Assembly (NCBI GenBank): GCA_011524615.1
Contig: WTJZ01000291.1
Coordinates: 15,825 to 26,125, forward strand
Length of the DNA: 10,301 nucleotides
Source of the DNA: Akkermansiaceae bacterium
Lineage (GTDB): Bacteria > Verrucomicrobiota > Verrucomicrobiia > Verrucomicrobiales > Akkermansiaceae
Direction of reading: 5' to 3'
The translations under genes and the position numbers were made by a program. This document shows, in pieces, positions 1 through 6,944 of this stretch. The notes under the pieces are model-generated. The model did no database searches, was not told the DNA's origin, and saw only the letters and a list, made by a program, of their open reading frames with translations. Positions within the stretch are counted from its first letter, which is position 1. Every line of letters begins with the position of its first letter.

Positions 1-246
1 CAGGGGCAGAGCTTGCCCGTACAATATCGCGGACAGAACTATCAGCTAAGGGTCGAGAGCATTACCCCTACAGGCATTAACTTTAAGGAGGTCAATACGG
101 AGGAAGAGGCTCTGAGAGAGCTGAACAAACCGATAGTGAAGCGGGTTAACTCTTCCTCTAAGGGGCGCGCGGAGCGTCTTCAGTCTCTCCAGAATAGCGC
201 GAGCCAACCATTAGTGCTCGGTGCAGACCCTATTAAGATTAAGTAA
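1..246 (+). CDS. 3' end of an unrecognised gene in the gspC position (partial)
   Basis: The reading frame is open from the first base of the window to a TAA at 244-246, so this is the C-terminal 81 residues of a gene that starts outside. A TTG at 13 is not a convincing start. The first part reads QYRGQNYQLRVESITPTGIN, an alternating polar/hydrophobic pattern that suggests two or three beta strands, like the small beta domains of GspC or PilP. This is a fold-level impression, not a motif match. The rest is polar and probably helical or flexible (LNKPIVKRVNSSSKGRAERL), ending in PLVLGADPIKIK. It lies 2 nt upstream of the secretin gene, so it is almost certainly in the same operon. In canonical type II secretion operons this slot is gspC, the inner-membrane partner that contacts the secretin N-terminal domains. 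That assignment is inference from position only. Confidence 0.7.
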   Translation, partial: QGQSLPVQYRGQNYQLRVESITPTGINFKEVNTEEEALRELNKPIVKRVNSSSKGRAERLQSLQNSASQPLVLGADPIKIK

Positions 247-248
247 CT

Positions 249-1904
249 ATGAAGAAGCCACCCCAATTATTAACGTACATGATGCTAGTCGCTCTGATGA
301 GCATGAGCAGTCTATTCGCCCAAGGGCTCAAGAACCTCATCCCAGGTTCTGAGAAGGAGGAGGAAGAAGAGGTCGTAGAGTTTGTCCCGATAGAGCAGTT
401 TGATGACCGAATCGTACTGAACTCGGCCCCTTTGAATACGATCTTTCAGTTCTTAGCCGAGGAGGCCGAGAAGCAGTACTTCCATAATGCGTCTTTAGCG
501 GCACCGACATATAATGTGACGGGAAACCTCAATATCGGAGATCCTATCCAGCAGATGAAGGAACTCGCCTTCATGCATGGAATCAAGATCTATGAGAAGG
601 GGGATACGGTATATGCATTCACCTCCGCCGAACTCGATCGTATTCCGTATGAGGAGTGGCATTACCAGTTACGATACCTCCGTCCTGATGATATTGATCA
701 GGTGAAGTTGTTGCTCAGACCCTTTCTCTCTAATCCAGCTGGGGGGAGAAGCGTCGTGAATTATGAGACTAAGACGAATACGCTGATCGTCATTGATAGA
801 GAGGAGAGTCTGAAGAAAGTACGCGAGTTCATGGCGCGGGTCGATAAGCCTAAGGAGCAGGTTTCGGTCGAGGTGAAGATTCTCCGAGTGAACTCTAATG
901 AGGGCTCATTCAGTGGGGTAGATTGGTCGAACTCGCTAGGGGCCGCAGGGCTTCCGATTTCTGCGACGAGGAGTCTGAACCAACTCTTCAATCTCGGGGA
1001 GGCTAATCTCGAGAGTACTAATACCCTGCTCTCTTCTACCACCGCCACATTGGCTAATGAAACCGTTGAGTCTGCGACTGCGGGGCTCGTTCTCTCTCCG
1101 GCGCAGATCAATGGTGTCCTCCGTGCGCTGAATGAGCAAGACCTCTCCCGTGAGCTCTCGAGCCCGACGGTGATTACAGAGGATAATGAGGAGGCGGCTA
1201 TCTCGATTATTGACCGGATTCCGATTGTAACGACGACAACGACTGCAACCGCGAACGGTACTGATACCGCGGAGGAGGTCCGCTATCTCATCGACTCTGA
1301 GGACCCGACGATCACCGACGGTGCTGATCAAACAAGGGAAGTGGGGATCACGATCTCAGTGGTGCCTGCTATGCTCCCAGATGGGACTATCCGAATGAAG
1401 CTCCGCCCCCGTAGTGCCCAGATTACCGAATTTGTCCAAGGAGTGAATGCAACTTACCCGAGGGTCACAGAGGCAACGGTGGAAGCGATAGCCAGGGTTC
1501 CGAATGGACACTCGCTTATTATCGGAGGCTTCTATGGTAGTAGTCTGACTCAGAATAATAGTGCGGTTCCCCTATTAGGGAGAATTCCAGGATTAGGGAT
1601 GGCCTTTAAGAGTAATCAGGAGGTCGAGGAGCGTACCTCGCTCGTATTTATCGTGACGCCGAAGAAGTATAACCCAGCCTGCATCGGGTCTAATCATTCG
1701 ACCTACCGTGAGACGTACCAAGATCTCGTCTTCCGTGAGGCTGAGGCGGCACTCGCAGGGGCTGAGGCTCGTCCGCTTTTGCCAAGTCCACCGGTGAAGA
1801 AGAAGGTTGTTACGCAAACTGCGACACCTCCTAAGAAGTCGACCACCAAGTCGATCCACTTTACTGCTCCAGATCGTCGCAAGCATAATCATAAGCGTAG
1901 ATAA
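249..1904 (+). CDS. gspD: Type II secretion / type IV pilus secretin (GspD/PilQ family)
   Basis: This is an outer-membrane secretin, the multimeric channel through which a type II secretion or pilus-like machine exports substrate. Residues 1-24 form a signal peptide (KK, hydrophobic core, then LFA before Q25). An acidic run (EKEEEEEVVE, 35-44) follows. Residues about 50-125 resemble an N0/STN-type domain. Residues about 140-201 are an N1/N3-type secretin domain (YLRPDDIDQVKLLLRPFL, then TNTLIVIDREE). The beta-barrel domain spans about 205-472, with SSPTVITEDNEEA at 305-317 and the family signature around 418-455 (PNGHSLIIGGFYG, then VPLLGRIPGLGMAF). At 551 aa it is shorter than typical GspD (about 650-700), consistent with fewer N domains. 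After the secretin core comes a strongly basic, Pro/Lys/Thr-rich tail (about 508-551) that ends in HNHKRR. ATG 249 follows the previous stop by 2 nt (TAACTATG), and no Shine-Dalgarno is visible. PilQ is the alternative name; the D-E-F-G order favours GspD. Confidence 0.93.
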   Translation: MKKPPQLLTYMMLVALMSMSSLFAQGLKNLIPGSEKEEEEEVVEFVPIEQFDDRIVLNSAPLNTIFQFLAEEAEKQYFHNASLAAPTYNVTGNLNIGDPIQQMKELAFMHGIKIYEKGDTVYAFTSAELDRIPYEEWHYQLRYLRPDDIDQVKLLLRPFLSNPAGGRSVVNYETKTNTLIVIDREESLKKVREFMARVDKPKEQVSVEVKILRVNSNEGSFSGVDWSNSLGAAGLPISATRSLNQLFNLGEANLESTNTLLSSTTATLANETVESATAGLVLSPAQINGVLRALNEQDLSRELSSPTVITEDNEEAAISIIDRIPIVTTTTTATANGTDTAEEVRYLIDSEDPTITDGADQTREVGITISVVPAMLPDGTIRMKLRPRSAQITEFVQGVNATYPRVTEATVEAIARVPNGHSLIIGGFYGSSLTQNNSAVPLLGRIPGLGMAFKSNQEVEERTSLVFIVTPKKYNPACIGSNHSTYRETYQDLVFREAEAALAGAEARPLLPSPPVKKKVVTQTATPPKKSTTKSIHFTAPDRRKHNHKRR

Positions 1905-1905
1905 G

Positions 1906-2436
1906 ATGTCATCATTGCTACAACAGGCCTATCTCGGAGTAGAGCAAGCACTTCAGTCTACTGAGGTCGTCGACCATGTCTGGAAGGACTGGTTCCATGA
2001 ACTCGTGATTAGTCCTGGAGAGAAGACTCAAGACCCTATTGATTGTCTCGCGACACAGATGGCAGAGACTCTGCCAGATCTCTATTCGCAGGCGAAGCAG
2101 GTGATGGTGATCGGAGAAGCCGTGAACGAGGTGTCCGGAGCTCAGCTCACCCGTATCCCCTTTGCTGCGCGGATGATGACGCCGACGGCCTTCTATGAAA
2201 AGCACCCTGAGATCGCGGATCTCGCCCGCCAGCTTCATTGCCCTGTGTCCTATGCCGAGGGAGCGGAGGTCATCGGGTTAGCTACCATTAACCCAGTGGC
2301 GGGACTGATTCTGAAGGAGGAGCTAGTGAAGTTGGTCGAAGCATCTGAGGGGTATACCCCCTTTATCTCACTAAGTTTGATCAACCATCGGGGCTGGGGA
2401 CAGATGAATCATAAGCACTTTAATTGGGCTAAATAG
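1906..2436 (+). CDS. Unrecognised 176-aa protein within the secretion operon
   Basis: I do not recognise this protein. The frame stays open upstream into the gspD tail, but ATG 1906, 1 nt after the gspD stop, is the sensible start: upstream codons would give a low-complexity Arg/Leu sequence overlapping a conserved gene. The 176-aa product begins MSSLLQQAYLGVEQALQ. It has no signal peptide and no membrane segment, so it is probably cytoplasmic. The first half looks helical (DCLATQMAETLPDLYSQAKQ). The second half alternates strands and helices (QVMVIGEAVNEV, PVSYAEGAEVIGLATINP, ILKEELVKLVEA) and ends in an aromatic, polar tail (HRGWGQMNHKHFNWAK). The stop is TAG at 2434. It sits between the secretin and the ATPase, where standard type II operons have no gene. 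A cytoplasmic location would allow contact with the ATPase or platform, but this is inference. No Shine-Dalgarno is seen before ATG 1906. Confidence 0.85.
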   Translation: MSSLLQQAYLGVEQALQSTEVVDHVWKDWFHELVISPGEKTQDPIDCLATQMAETLPDLYSQAKQVMVIGEAVNEVSGAQLTRIPFAARMMTPTAFYEKHPEIADLARQLHCPVSYAEGAEVIGLATINPVAGLILKEELVKLVEASEGYTPFISLSLINHRGWGQMNHKHFNWAK

Positions 2437-2456
2437 ATAATTTAGGTATTTTTCGC

Positions 2457-4148
2457 ATGATAGATTATGATGGTATTAGTTATAACGAGAAGATCTCTAA
2501 GATTATTCTCGCTACCTTGGCGCGGCATAATCCGCAGTATGAGAATATCACCCATGAGCTAGTTCCCAGTCGCGTCTCTCGACTCTCCTTCATGGCTGCG
2601 ATAGCGGAGTGTAGTGGGTTGGCCTTTTTGCCTCGGATCGCTGAGTTCTGTACACCCGAGCTACTGGAGAAGTGCTCTGCGAGTATGATGACCAGAGGTC
2701 GGTTTGTCCCGATCATGGTCAATAATGATAAGCTGCTGGTTGGGTTGGCGAATCCGTGGAACACGACCTATGAGGGGTATCTGAACCAGCTCTTCCCTGA
2801 TTATGAGATCGAGCCTGTAGTGACCATTTCTCCGGAGGTGGGTAAGGCTATCGAGAGCGGCTTGACCTCTAATGAGCCGACGGACAGTGAGTTACAGGCG
2901 ATTGAGGTAGAGGAGGAGGTAGAAGAGATCCGTGATTTCGATATTACCCAGGAGTACGAAGAGCCTATTATTCAGCTGGTGGCGACGATTATGGCTAAGG
3001 CGGTCAAGAAGCGCGCCTCGGACATCCACTTTAAGGTCGAGAAGGATTCGTTCTACTACAGTCTGCGAGTCGACGGGGATCTAGGAGCGAAGACTGAGCT
3101 CCCTATGAAGCTGAAGGATCGACTCGACGCTTATCTGTTAAACTTAATGAAGCTCCCAACGGAGCTGCGTAATACTGCTCCTGGGATATCAGGGCGTTTC
3201 ACTGTATCGTACTTTAAGCGCTCCATCGATATCCGTTATGAGCGTCACCGTACGTATCGTGGTTATCATGTGACGATGCGTCTGCTGGATAAGGGGAACA
3301 TCGAGGTGACGCTCGGGAAGGGGTCTCTCGCCTTTGATGAGGAGACTATCTTTGAACTCTATCGGGCGATGCAAGTACCAGCTGGGATTATTGTCATGAG
3401 TGGGCCGACGGGGTCTGGGAAGTCAACGACGCTGAATGCGATTCTGAGAGAGCTGAATCGCCCAGAAGTGAATATCTTAACCTTAGAGAACCCCGTGGAA
3501 GACGAGATTCCAGGGGTGACGCATTGCGATCTGAAGAGCGCTAAGGAGTTCAAGCCAATGATCTCGAGCTTTATGCGGAGTGACCCAGACATTATTCTGA
3601 TGGGTGAGGTGAGGGACTATGACTCTGCGGAGTTAGCCATTGAGGCAGCCGTGACGGGGCATAAGGTATTGACGACCATTCATACGCAGAGAGCGTCACA
3701 GATTATTGAGCGCTTCGAGCAACTCGGAATTGAACGTTGGAAGATCGCGCAGACCCTGAAGGCCGCGTGCGCTCAGCGTCTGGCAAAAATCTTGTGCCCG
3801 CATTGTAAGCTAGATGTGCATGGTATCAGTGACCATGATCGCCGTGTCTATAACTTAGGAGAGGAGTGGTCAGAGGCTGATATCTGTGAGGCGAGCCCTA
3901 ATGGCTGTCCTGAGTGCCGCTTCTCTGGATATGCGGGGCGTTCTGCGATCTTAGAGATCATCCCTATTAACCCGAAGCTCTCCGACCAACTCTCCAAGGG
4001 GGAGATCTCGCCCTTTGACCTAGAGCAGATCGTGCTCGACCAGGGGGCGCTCCCGAGCCTGCGACGTAGTGGGTTACGCCTCTTACGAGAGGGAAAGACT
4101 GACCTGAAGTCCCTGAGTAAAGTAATCGATATGACCTATGCCAGTTAA
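2457..4148 (+). CDS. gspE: Type II secretion / type IV pilus assembly ATPase (GspE/PilB family)
   Basis: This is the cytoplasmic hexameric ATPase that powers pseudopilus assembly through the GspF platform. Residues about 35-135 form an N-terminal MshEN/T2SSE_N-like domain. An acidic linker (EVEEEVEEIRD, 150-160) joins it to the motor. The motor carries RASDIHFKVE (186-195), RVDG (204-207), Walker A GPTGSGKST (316-324, catalytic K322), the Asp box LTLENPVEDE, Walker B DPDIILMGEVRD (376-387, E384), and the His box TGHKVLTTIHT (H402, H409). A zinc-binding tetracysteine (CPHC 447-450 and CPEC 484-487) is complete, as in GspE and assembly-type PilB but unlike retraction-type PilT. All catalytic elements are intact at 563 aa, a normal length. 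ATG 2457 follows a 20-nt AT-rich gap with no clear Shine-Dalgarno. The 3' end overlaps gspF by 11 nt, which suggests translational coupling. Confidence 0.95.
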   Translation: MIDYDGISYNEKISKIILATLARHNPQYENITHELVPSRVSRLSFMAAIAECSGLAFLPRIAEFCTPELLEKCSASMMTRGRFVPIMVNNDKLLVGLANPWNTTYEGYLNQLFPDYEIEPVVTISPEVGKAIESGLTSNEPTDSELQAIEVEEEVEEIRDFDITQEYEEPIIQLVATIMAKAVKKRASDIHFKVEKDSFYYSLRVDGDLGAKTELPMKLKDRLDAYLLNLMKLPTELRNTAPGISGRFTVSYFKRSIDIRYERHRTYRGYHVTMRLLDKGNIEVTLGKGSLAFDEETIFELYRAMQVPAGIIVMSGPTGSGKSTTLNAILRELNRPEVNILTLENPVEDEIPGVTHCDLKSAKEFKPMISSFMRSDPDIILMGEVRDYDSAELAIEAAVTGHKVLTTIHTQRASQIIERFEQLGIERWKIAQTLKAACAQRLAKILCPHCKLDVHGISDHDRRVYNLGEEWSEADICEASPNGCPECRFSGYAGRSAILEIIPINPKLSDQLSKGEISPFDLEQIVLDQGALPSLRRSGLRLLREGKTDLKSLSKVIDMTYAS

Positions 4149-5352
4149 GAAGCCCCAATCACAAGAAGCCGTGAAGGCTACTCCTGCTACGTCCCCTGTG
4201 GAGAAGAAGCTCTCGCAGGAGCAGGAGTTGGCGGTACAGGTGATCAAACCTGAGGAAAAAGTTCCTTTTTGGCAGCGCGATGTTCCCTTCCTCTCTGGGC
4301 CCAAGAAGGTCAAGTTCAAGACGAAAGACCTCATCCAATTCTACCGAGGAGTAGGGTCGATGCTGAAGGCGCAGATGAATACCTCTGACGCCCTGCATTA
4401 CTACAGTAAAGGACTGCCTAATAAGAAGTTTGCGGAGAAGTTACAGGCTATCAGAACCGATATCGGTAACGGGATGAGTACCAAGGAGGCCTTCGTGAGG
4501 GCTGAGTGCTTTAATGACATGACAATCGGGTTAGTACAGTCAGGAAGTGATGCGGGACGGCTGGACAAGGCCTTTGCGGCGTTGGCCAACCGGTTGACAA
4601 CGGATCAGATCTTTCAGAAGAAGCTGAAGAAGGTGATCATGATCCCCTGTATCGTGATTCCGATCCTCTTAGGCACGTTTATTGTCGCCCAGATCCAGGT
4701 CGTTCCGCAGGTAGAGGGGATGCTCAGTCAGGTGAAGCAGGAGCCTGACCCTATCTCTAAGATGGCCTTCCAGTTTAGTCACTTAGTGCAGGACTTTTGG
4801 CCTGTGTTCGTGGCCTGTCTGGTCACCTTTATTTTGATTTTAGTCTTTTCGGAGCCAACCCGCCAGTTCGCCTTGAACCTCTTGATGTCGCGTTGGCGTA
4901 TCCTGAGGAATCTGATCATGAGTCTACGGCAGATGACGCTACTCTCGACGATCTGTCTCTTACACTCGAATGGGATTAACCTCGCCCGCTCTGTCCGTGT
5001 CTCTGCGAATACGGTCAAGGGAAGCTCTCTCTATAAGGAGATCCTAGAAGCTGCTGATCGCTATGAGCAAACGGGGATTCCCATTGCGATGGCCTTTAGT
5101 AAGTACACTTCTATTGACGAGCAGGTGTGCCATATGATGGCGATCGGTGAGCGTTCCGCCTCGATCGATGATAACCTTCGTCTGATGGCTGATATGTATG
5201 AGGAGGAGGCAGAGAATAATATGGAAGCACTGACCCATATCGTCAATGCCCTCGTACTCTTCATCGCGGTAGGTCTCATCGCCGCGGTCTTCATCTCCAG
5301 TTTCTTACCGATCTTTCTCATGGGGCCTCGTCTCATGCAAAACTCGCTCTAA
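4138..5352 (+). CDS. gspF: Type II secretion inner-membrane platform protein (GspF/PilC family)
   Basis: This is the polytopic inner-membrane platform that transmits GspE motion to growing pseudopili. It has the tandem T2SSF arrangement. The first domain spans about 64-187, with SMLKAQMNTSDALHYYSKG and the membrane segment at about 166-187 (IMIPCIVIPILLGTFIVAQ). A second membrane segment lies at about 221-238 (WPVFVACLVTFILILVF). The second domain spans about 265-391, with HSNGINLARSVRVSA, MMAIGERSASIDDNL and a last membrane segment at about 368-390. The SGSDAGRL and IGERSASID loops are the repeated 'GE..G.L'-type elements of the family. The first 60 or so residues are a Lys/Pro/Gln/Glu-rich, probably disordered extension. 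At 404 aa the length is standard. ATG 4138 lies inside the gspE 3' end (11-nt overlap), and the preceding bases are CCT. PilC is the alternative name. Confidence 0.94.
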   Translation: MPVKKPQSQEAVKATPATSPVEKKLSQEQELAVQVIKPEEKVPFWQRDVPFLSGPKKVKFKTKDLIQFYRGVGSMLKAQMNTSDALHYYSKGLPNKKFAEKLQAIRTDIGNGMSTKEAFVRAECFNDMTIGLVQSGSDAGRLDKAFAALANRLTTDQIFQKKLKKVIMIPCIVIPILLGTFIVAQIQVVPQVEGMLSQVKQEPDPISKMAFQFSHLVQDFWPVFVACLVTFILILVFSEPTRQFALNLLMSRWRILRNLIMSLRQMTLLSTICLLHSNGINLARSVRVSANTVKGSSLYKEILEAADRYEQTGIPIAMAFSKYTSIDEQVCHMMAIGERSASIDDNLRLMADMYEEEAENNMEALTHIVNALVLFIAVGLIAAVFISSFLPIFLMGPRLMQNSL

Positions 5353-5354
5353 CT

Positions 5355-5786
5355 ATGCAACAAACCCGACTCGATCTCTGGCTTCGTAAAAAGTATGCGT
5401 ACCAAACGCAGGTCTCTACCTATCGCCTCCCTGAGGAACTCCCGGAGGGATTCCATCAACAGGCTGAGGTTACAGAGCGCGAGCAGGTGTCGAATAAGGA
5501 TTACCGTTATCTTCTAACCTTTAAGAAGGAGGAGGAGGCGGAGGCCTTTATCTCCACGTTGCGAAAGCAGAATATGCTCTTCTCTTCCTGTATCATTGAG
5601 CGGGAGGGGGCGTTGGCGCAGTTCTTATGTAAGCGCGAGCGCAGTCTGACTTACTTTCTGATTTGGCGCGCCGCCATGGCTCTCCTGATTATGACGGTTG
5701 GCGTACAGCTCGTGCTCTATCTGGCTAAGCCAGAGACCAGAGAGATGATCCAGTCTGCTTGGGAGGAGTTCCGTAAATACACATAA
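5355..5786 (+). CDS. Unrecognised 143-aa single-pass membrane protein of the secretion operon
   Basis: No family is recognised. The protein has a soluble N-terminal part (1-96) and one membrane segment at about 106-124 (AAMALLIMTVGVQLVLYLA). A short amphipathic tail (KPETREMIQSAWEEFRKYT) closes it. Positive charge just before the segment (CKRERS, 92-97, and R105) predicts a cytoplasmic N-terminus by the positive-inside rule. The soluble part shows a strand-helix-strand pattern, RYLLTF then KKEEEAEAFISTLRKQ then MLFSSCIIER (51-83), as in half of a ferredoxin-like fold. GspL and GspM have small ferredoxin-like modules, but those are periplasmic, so the topology predicted here does not match. 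The gene begins 2 nt after the gspF stop and ends 2 nt before the pseudopilin start, both through TAACTATG, so it is firmly embedded in the operon. A role as an inner-membrane adaptor of the platform is inference. Confidence 0.87.
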   Translation: MQQTRLDLWLRKKYAYQTQVSTYRLPEELPEGFHQQAEVTEREQVSNKDYRYLLTFKKEEEAEAFISTLRKQNMLFSSCIIEREGALAQFLCKRERSLTYFLIWRAAMALLIMTVGVQLVLYLAKPETREMIQSAWEEFRKYT

Positions 5787-5788
5787 CT

Positions 5789-6190
5789 ATGATGACACCA
5801 CGATTACAAAAGGGCCTTACATTGATCGAACTGACACTAGTGATTACGGTGATTCTCGTTCTGATGTCGATCTCAGTCTACTCGACAGGGGCATACACCG
5901 ATTGGCAAAAGGGGCGTGCCGCCTCTGAGACCCTGAGAAAGGTCTATGTCGCACAGCGCCTCTACCTAGCGGATAAGCCTAATACAGTGGTCGCAAACCT
6001 GACGAGTGATGACCTCTTGCCTTACCTTCTCGACTCTTCAGACGAGTTTCCGACGATCGAGGATCTCGACGGGAATCCCTTGACGATCTCAGTCTCAGTG
6101 ACTCCACCAGTGGCGCTCTCATCTGGAGGCTCTCTCTATGATCCCTCAGGATCCACGACAGATTCTCTCTGGGATATCGGTGAGTATTGA
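5789..6190 (+). CDS. Type IV pilin-like pseudopilin (GspG-like)
   Basis: This is a prepilin-type protein. The leader MMTPRLQKG is followed by the cleavage/methylation site G9/L10, with the conserved Glu at mature position +5 (LTLIE, E14). The hydrophobic helix LTLVITVILVLMSISV (15-30) then anchors the subunit and packs the pseudopilus core. The globular part has an amphipathic helix (ASETLRKVYVAQRLYLA, 45-61). Later come DLDGNP (92-97), which resembles the D-x-x-G-N-P element of GspG, and a Ser/Gly/Asp-rich C-terminus (YDPSGSTTDSLWDIGEY) at the position of the GspG calcium loop. That comparison is by eye only. At 133 aa it fits a major pseudopilin. Processing needs a prepilin peptidase encoded elsewhere. 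ATG 5789 or the next codon ATG 5792 could be the start; 5789 follows the preceding stop as TAACTATG. A GGAGGAG run at 5762-5768 is too far upstream to be its ribosome site. It is the last gene before a terminator-like hairpin. Confidence 0.9.
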   Translation: MMTPRLQKGLTLIELTLVITVILVLMSISVYSTGAYTDWQKGRAASETLRKVYVAQRLYLADKPNTVVANLTSDDLLPYLLDSSDEFPTIEDLDGNPLTISVSVTPPVALSSGGSLYDPSGSTTDSLWDIGEY

Positions 6191-6209
6191 GTAGGACGTG
6201 GAGATGAAA

Positions 6210-6237
6210 GAACCTCTCAGATTTCTCTGAGAGGTTC
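6210..6237. terminator. Perfect hairpin between convergent genes
   Basis: GAACCTCTCAG (6210-6220) pairs perfectly with CTGAGAGGTTC (6227-6237) around a 6-nt loop. It lies 19 nt after the pseudopilin stop and 30 nt beyond the stop of the convergent PEP-CTERM gene, so it could end transcription from either side. There is no real U-tract on the + side (CTCGCTTACAC). The - side is modestly T-rich (CTTTCATCTC). It is therefore a bidirectional terminator candidate rather than a textbook intrinsic one. Confidence 0.7.
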
Positions 6238-6267
6238 CTCGCTTACACTGGGTAAGTACAACAAGGC

Positions 6268-6930
6268 TTAGTCCCTATTACGACGCGTAAAGAGTGCCAG
6301 TGCACCTAATCCAATGAGGGTGAGGCTCGAAGGCTCCGGAATGGCTCGTAGCACGAGCGCAGAGACCGCTGTGACGTTGCCGTTAGGGTCATCAGTCGTG
6401 ATCACGAGGTTACCACTGCCATCGGTATAGAGCCCAGTGAAGGAGACGAAGGCATTCGCTCCATCATCATGAACGTTGGTGAGTGACTGGCCATCCACGG
6501 TATAGGTTGTGTCTGTAACAGTCCCATTGTTTACGAAGCCGTGTCCGATAACGAGAGAGTACTCTAGTGAATCGTCTAAACCTGAGAAGGAGAGTACGAG
6601 TGAAGCTGGTCCGCTACTATCATATTCTCCAATCCAGTCCGTCAGGACGGTGTCGTCATAGCCGATGATCCCTGGGAGATCCATACTATCAGCAGAGTCT
6701 GAATTATAGAAGATCCCTGTCGCAGTCGAAACATCGGCATCCCAAGAGAAGCCTACTCCTGTACCATTGATGTCAGAGAGTGTCCCTCGTGCACCAGCAG
6801 CATGCGTAAAGATAGTAGAGGAATCTGGAGCAACGTCACCAAAGTCAATAGCAAAGGCGTCTCCAATCACGACGGCGGTGTGTCCTAGCATAGTGAGTGA
6901 CATACTCGCTAGTATAGTAGTCATTTTCAT
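6268..6930 (-). CDS. PEP-CTERM sorting domain surface protein
   Basis: This is a secreted, acidic, cysteine-free beta-rich protein of 220 aa with a PEP-CTERM tail. The tail has PEP at 198-200 (IPEPSS), a short hydrophobic stretch (LTLIGLGALALF), and basic residues at the end (RRNRD). Exosortase family enzymes recognise and process this signal, and such proteins are usually linked to extracellular polysaccharide and surface structures. The start at 6930 gives MKMTTILASMSLTMLGHTA, a normal signal peptide. A GTG further upstream (6957) would add nine residues and fall in a hairpin. The body starts with AIDFGDVAPDSS, repeats Gly/Asp/Ser/Thr-rich strands, and contains LVLSFSGLDDSLEYSLVIGHGF, a beta-sandwich-like pattern common in verrucomicrobial PEP-CTERM proteins. 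The specific function is unknown. It stands alone, convergent with the secretion operon and 229 nt downstream of the cytochrome gene, with its own promoter-like leader. Its start is preceded by TAACT. Confidence 0.9.
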   Translation of the reverse strand: MKMTTILASMSLTMLGHTAVVIGDAFAIDFGDVAPDSSTIFTHAAGARGTLSDINGTGVGFSWDADVSTATGIFYNSDSADSMDLPGIIGYDDTVLTDWIGEYDSSGPASLVLSFSGLDDSLEYSLVIGHGFVNNGTVTDTTYTVDGQSLTNVHDDGANAFVSFTGLYTDGSGNLVITTDDPNGNVTAVSALVLRAIPEPSSLTLIGLGALALFTRRNRD

Positions 6931-6944
6931 AGTTAATAAGTAAA

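Noticed and set aside
761..1331. Long open frames on the - strand inside gspD (up to 131 codons)
   Set aside because: They are Arg/Ser/Leu-rich shadow translations of a conserved secretin with no recognisable domains and no start context.
1807..1905. Upstream extension of the 176-aa gene into the gspD tail
   Set aside because: It would begin at TTG and add a low-complexity Arg/Leu stretch overlapping gspD; the ATG at 1906, directly after the gspD stop, is the better start.
4797..5018. Opposing open frames within gspF suggesting an overlapping gene
   Set aside because: gspF is continuous and fully explained by its T2SSF domains and membrane helices here.
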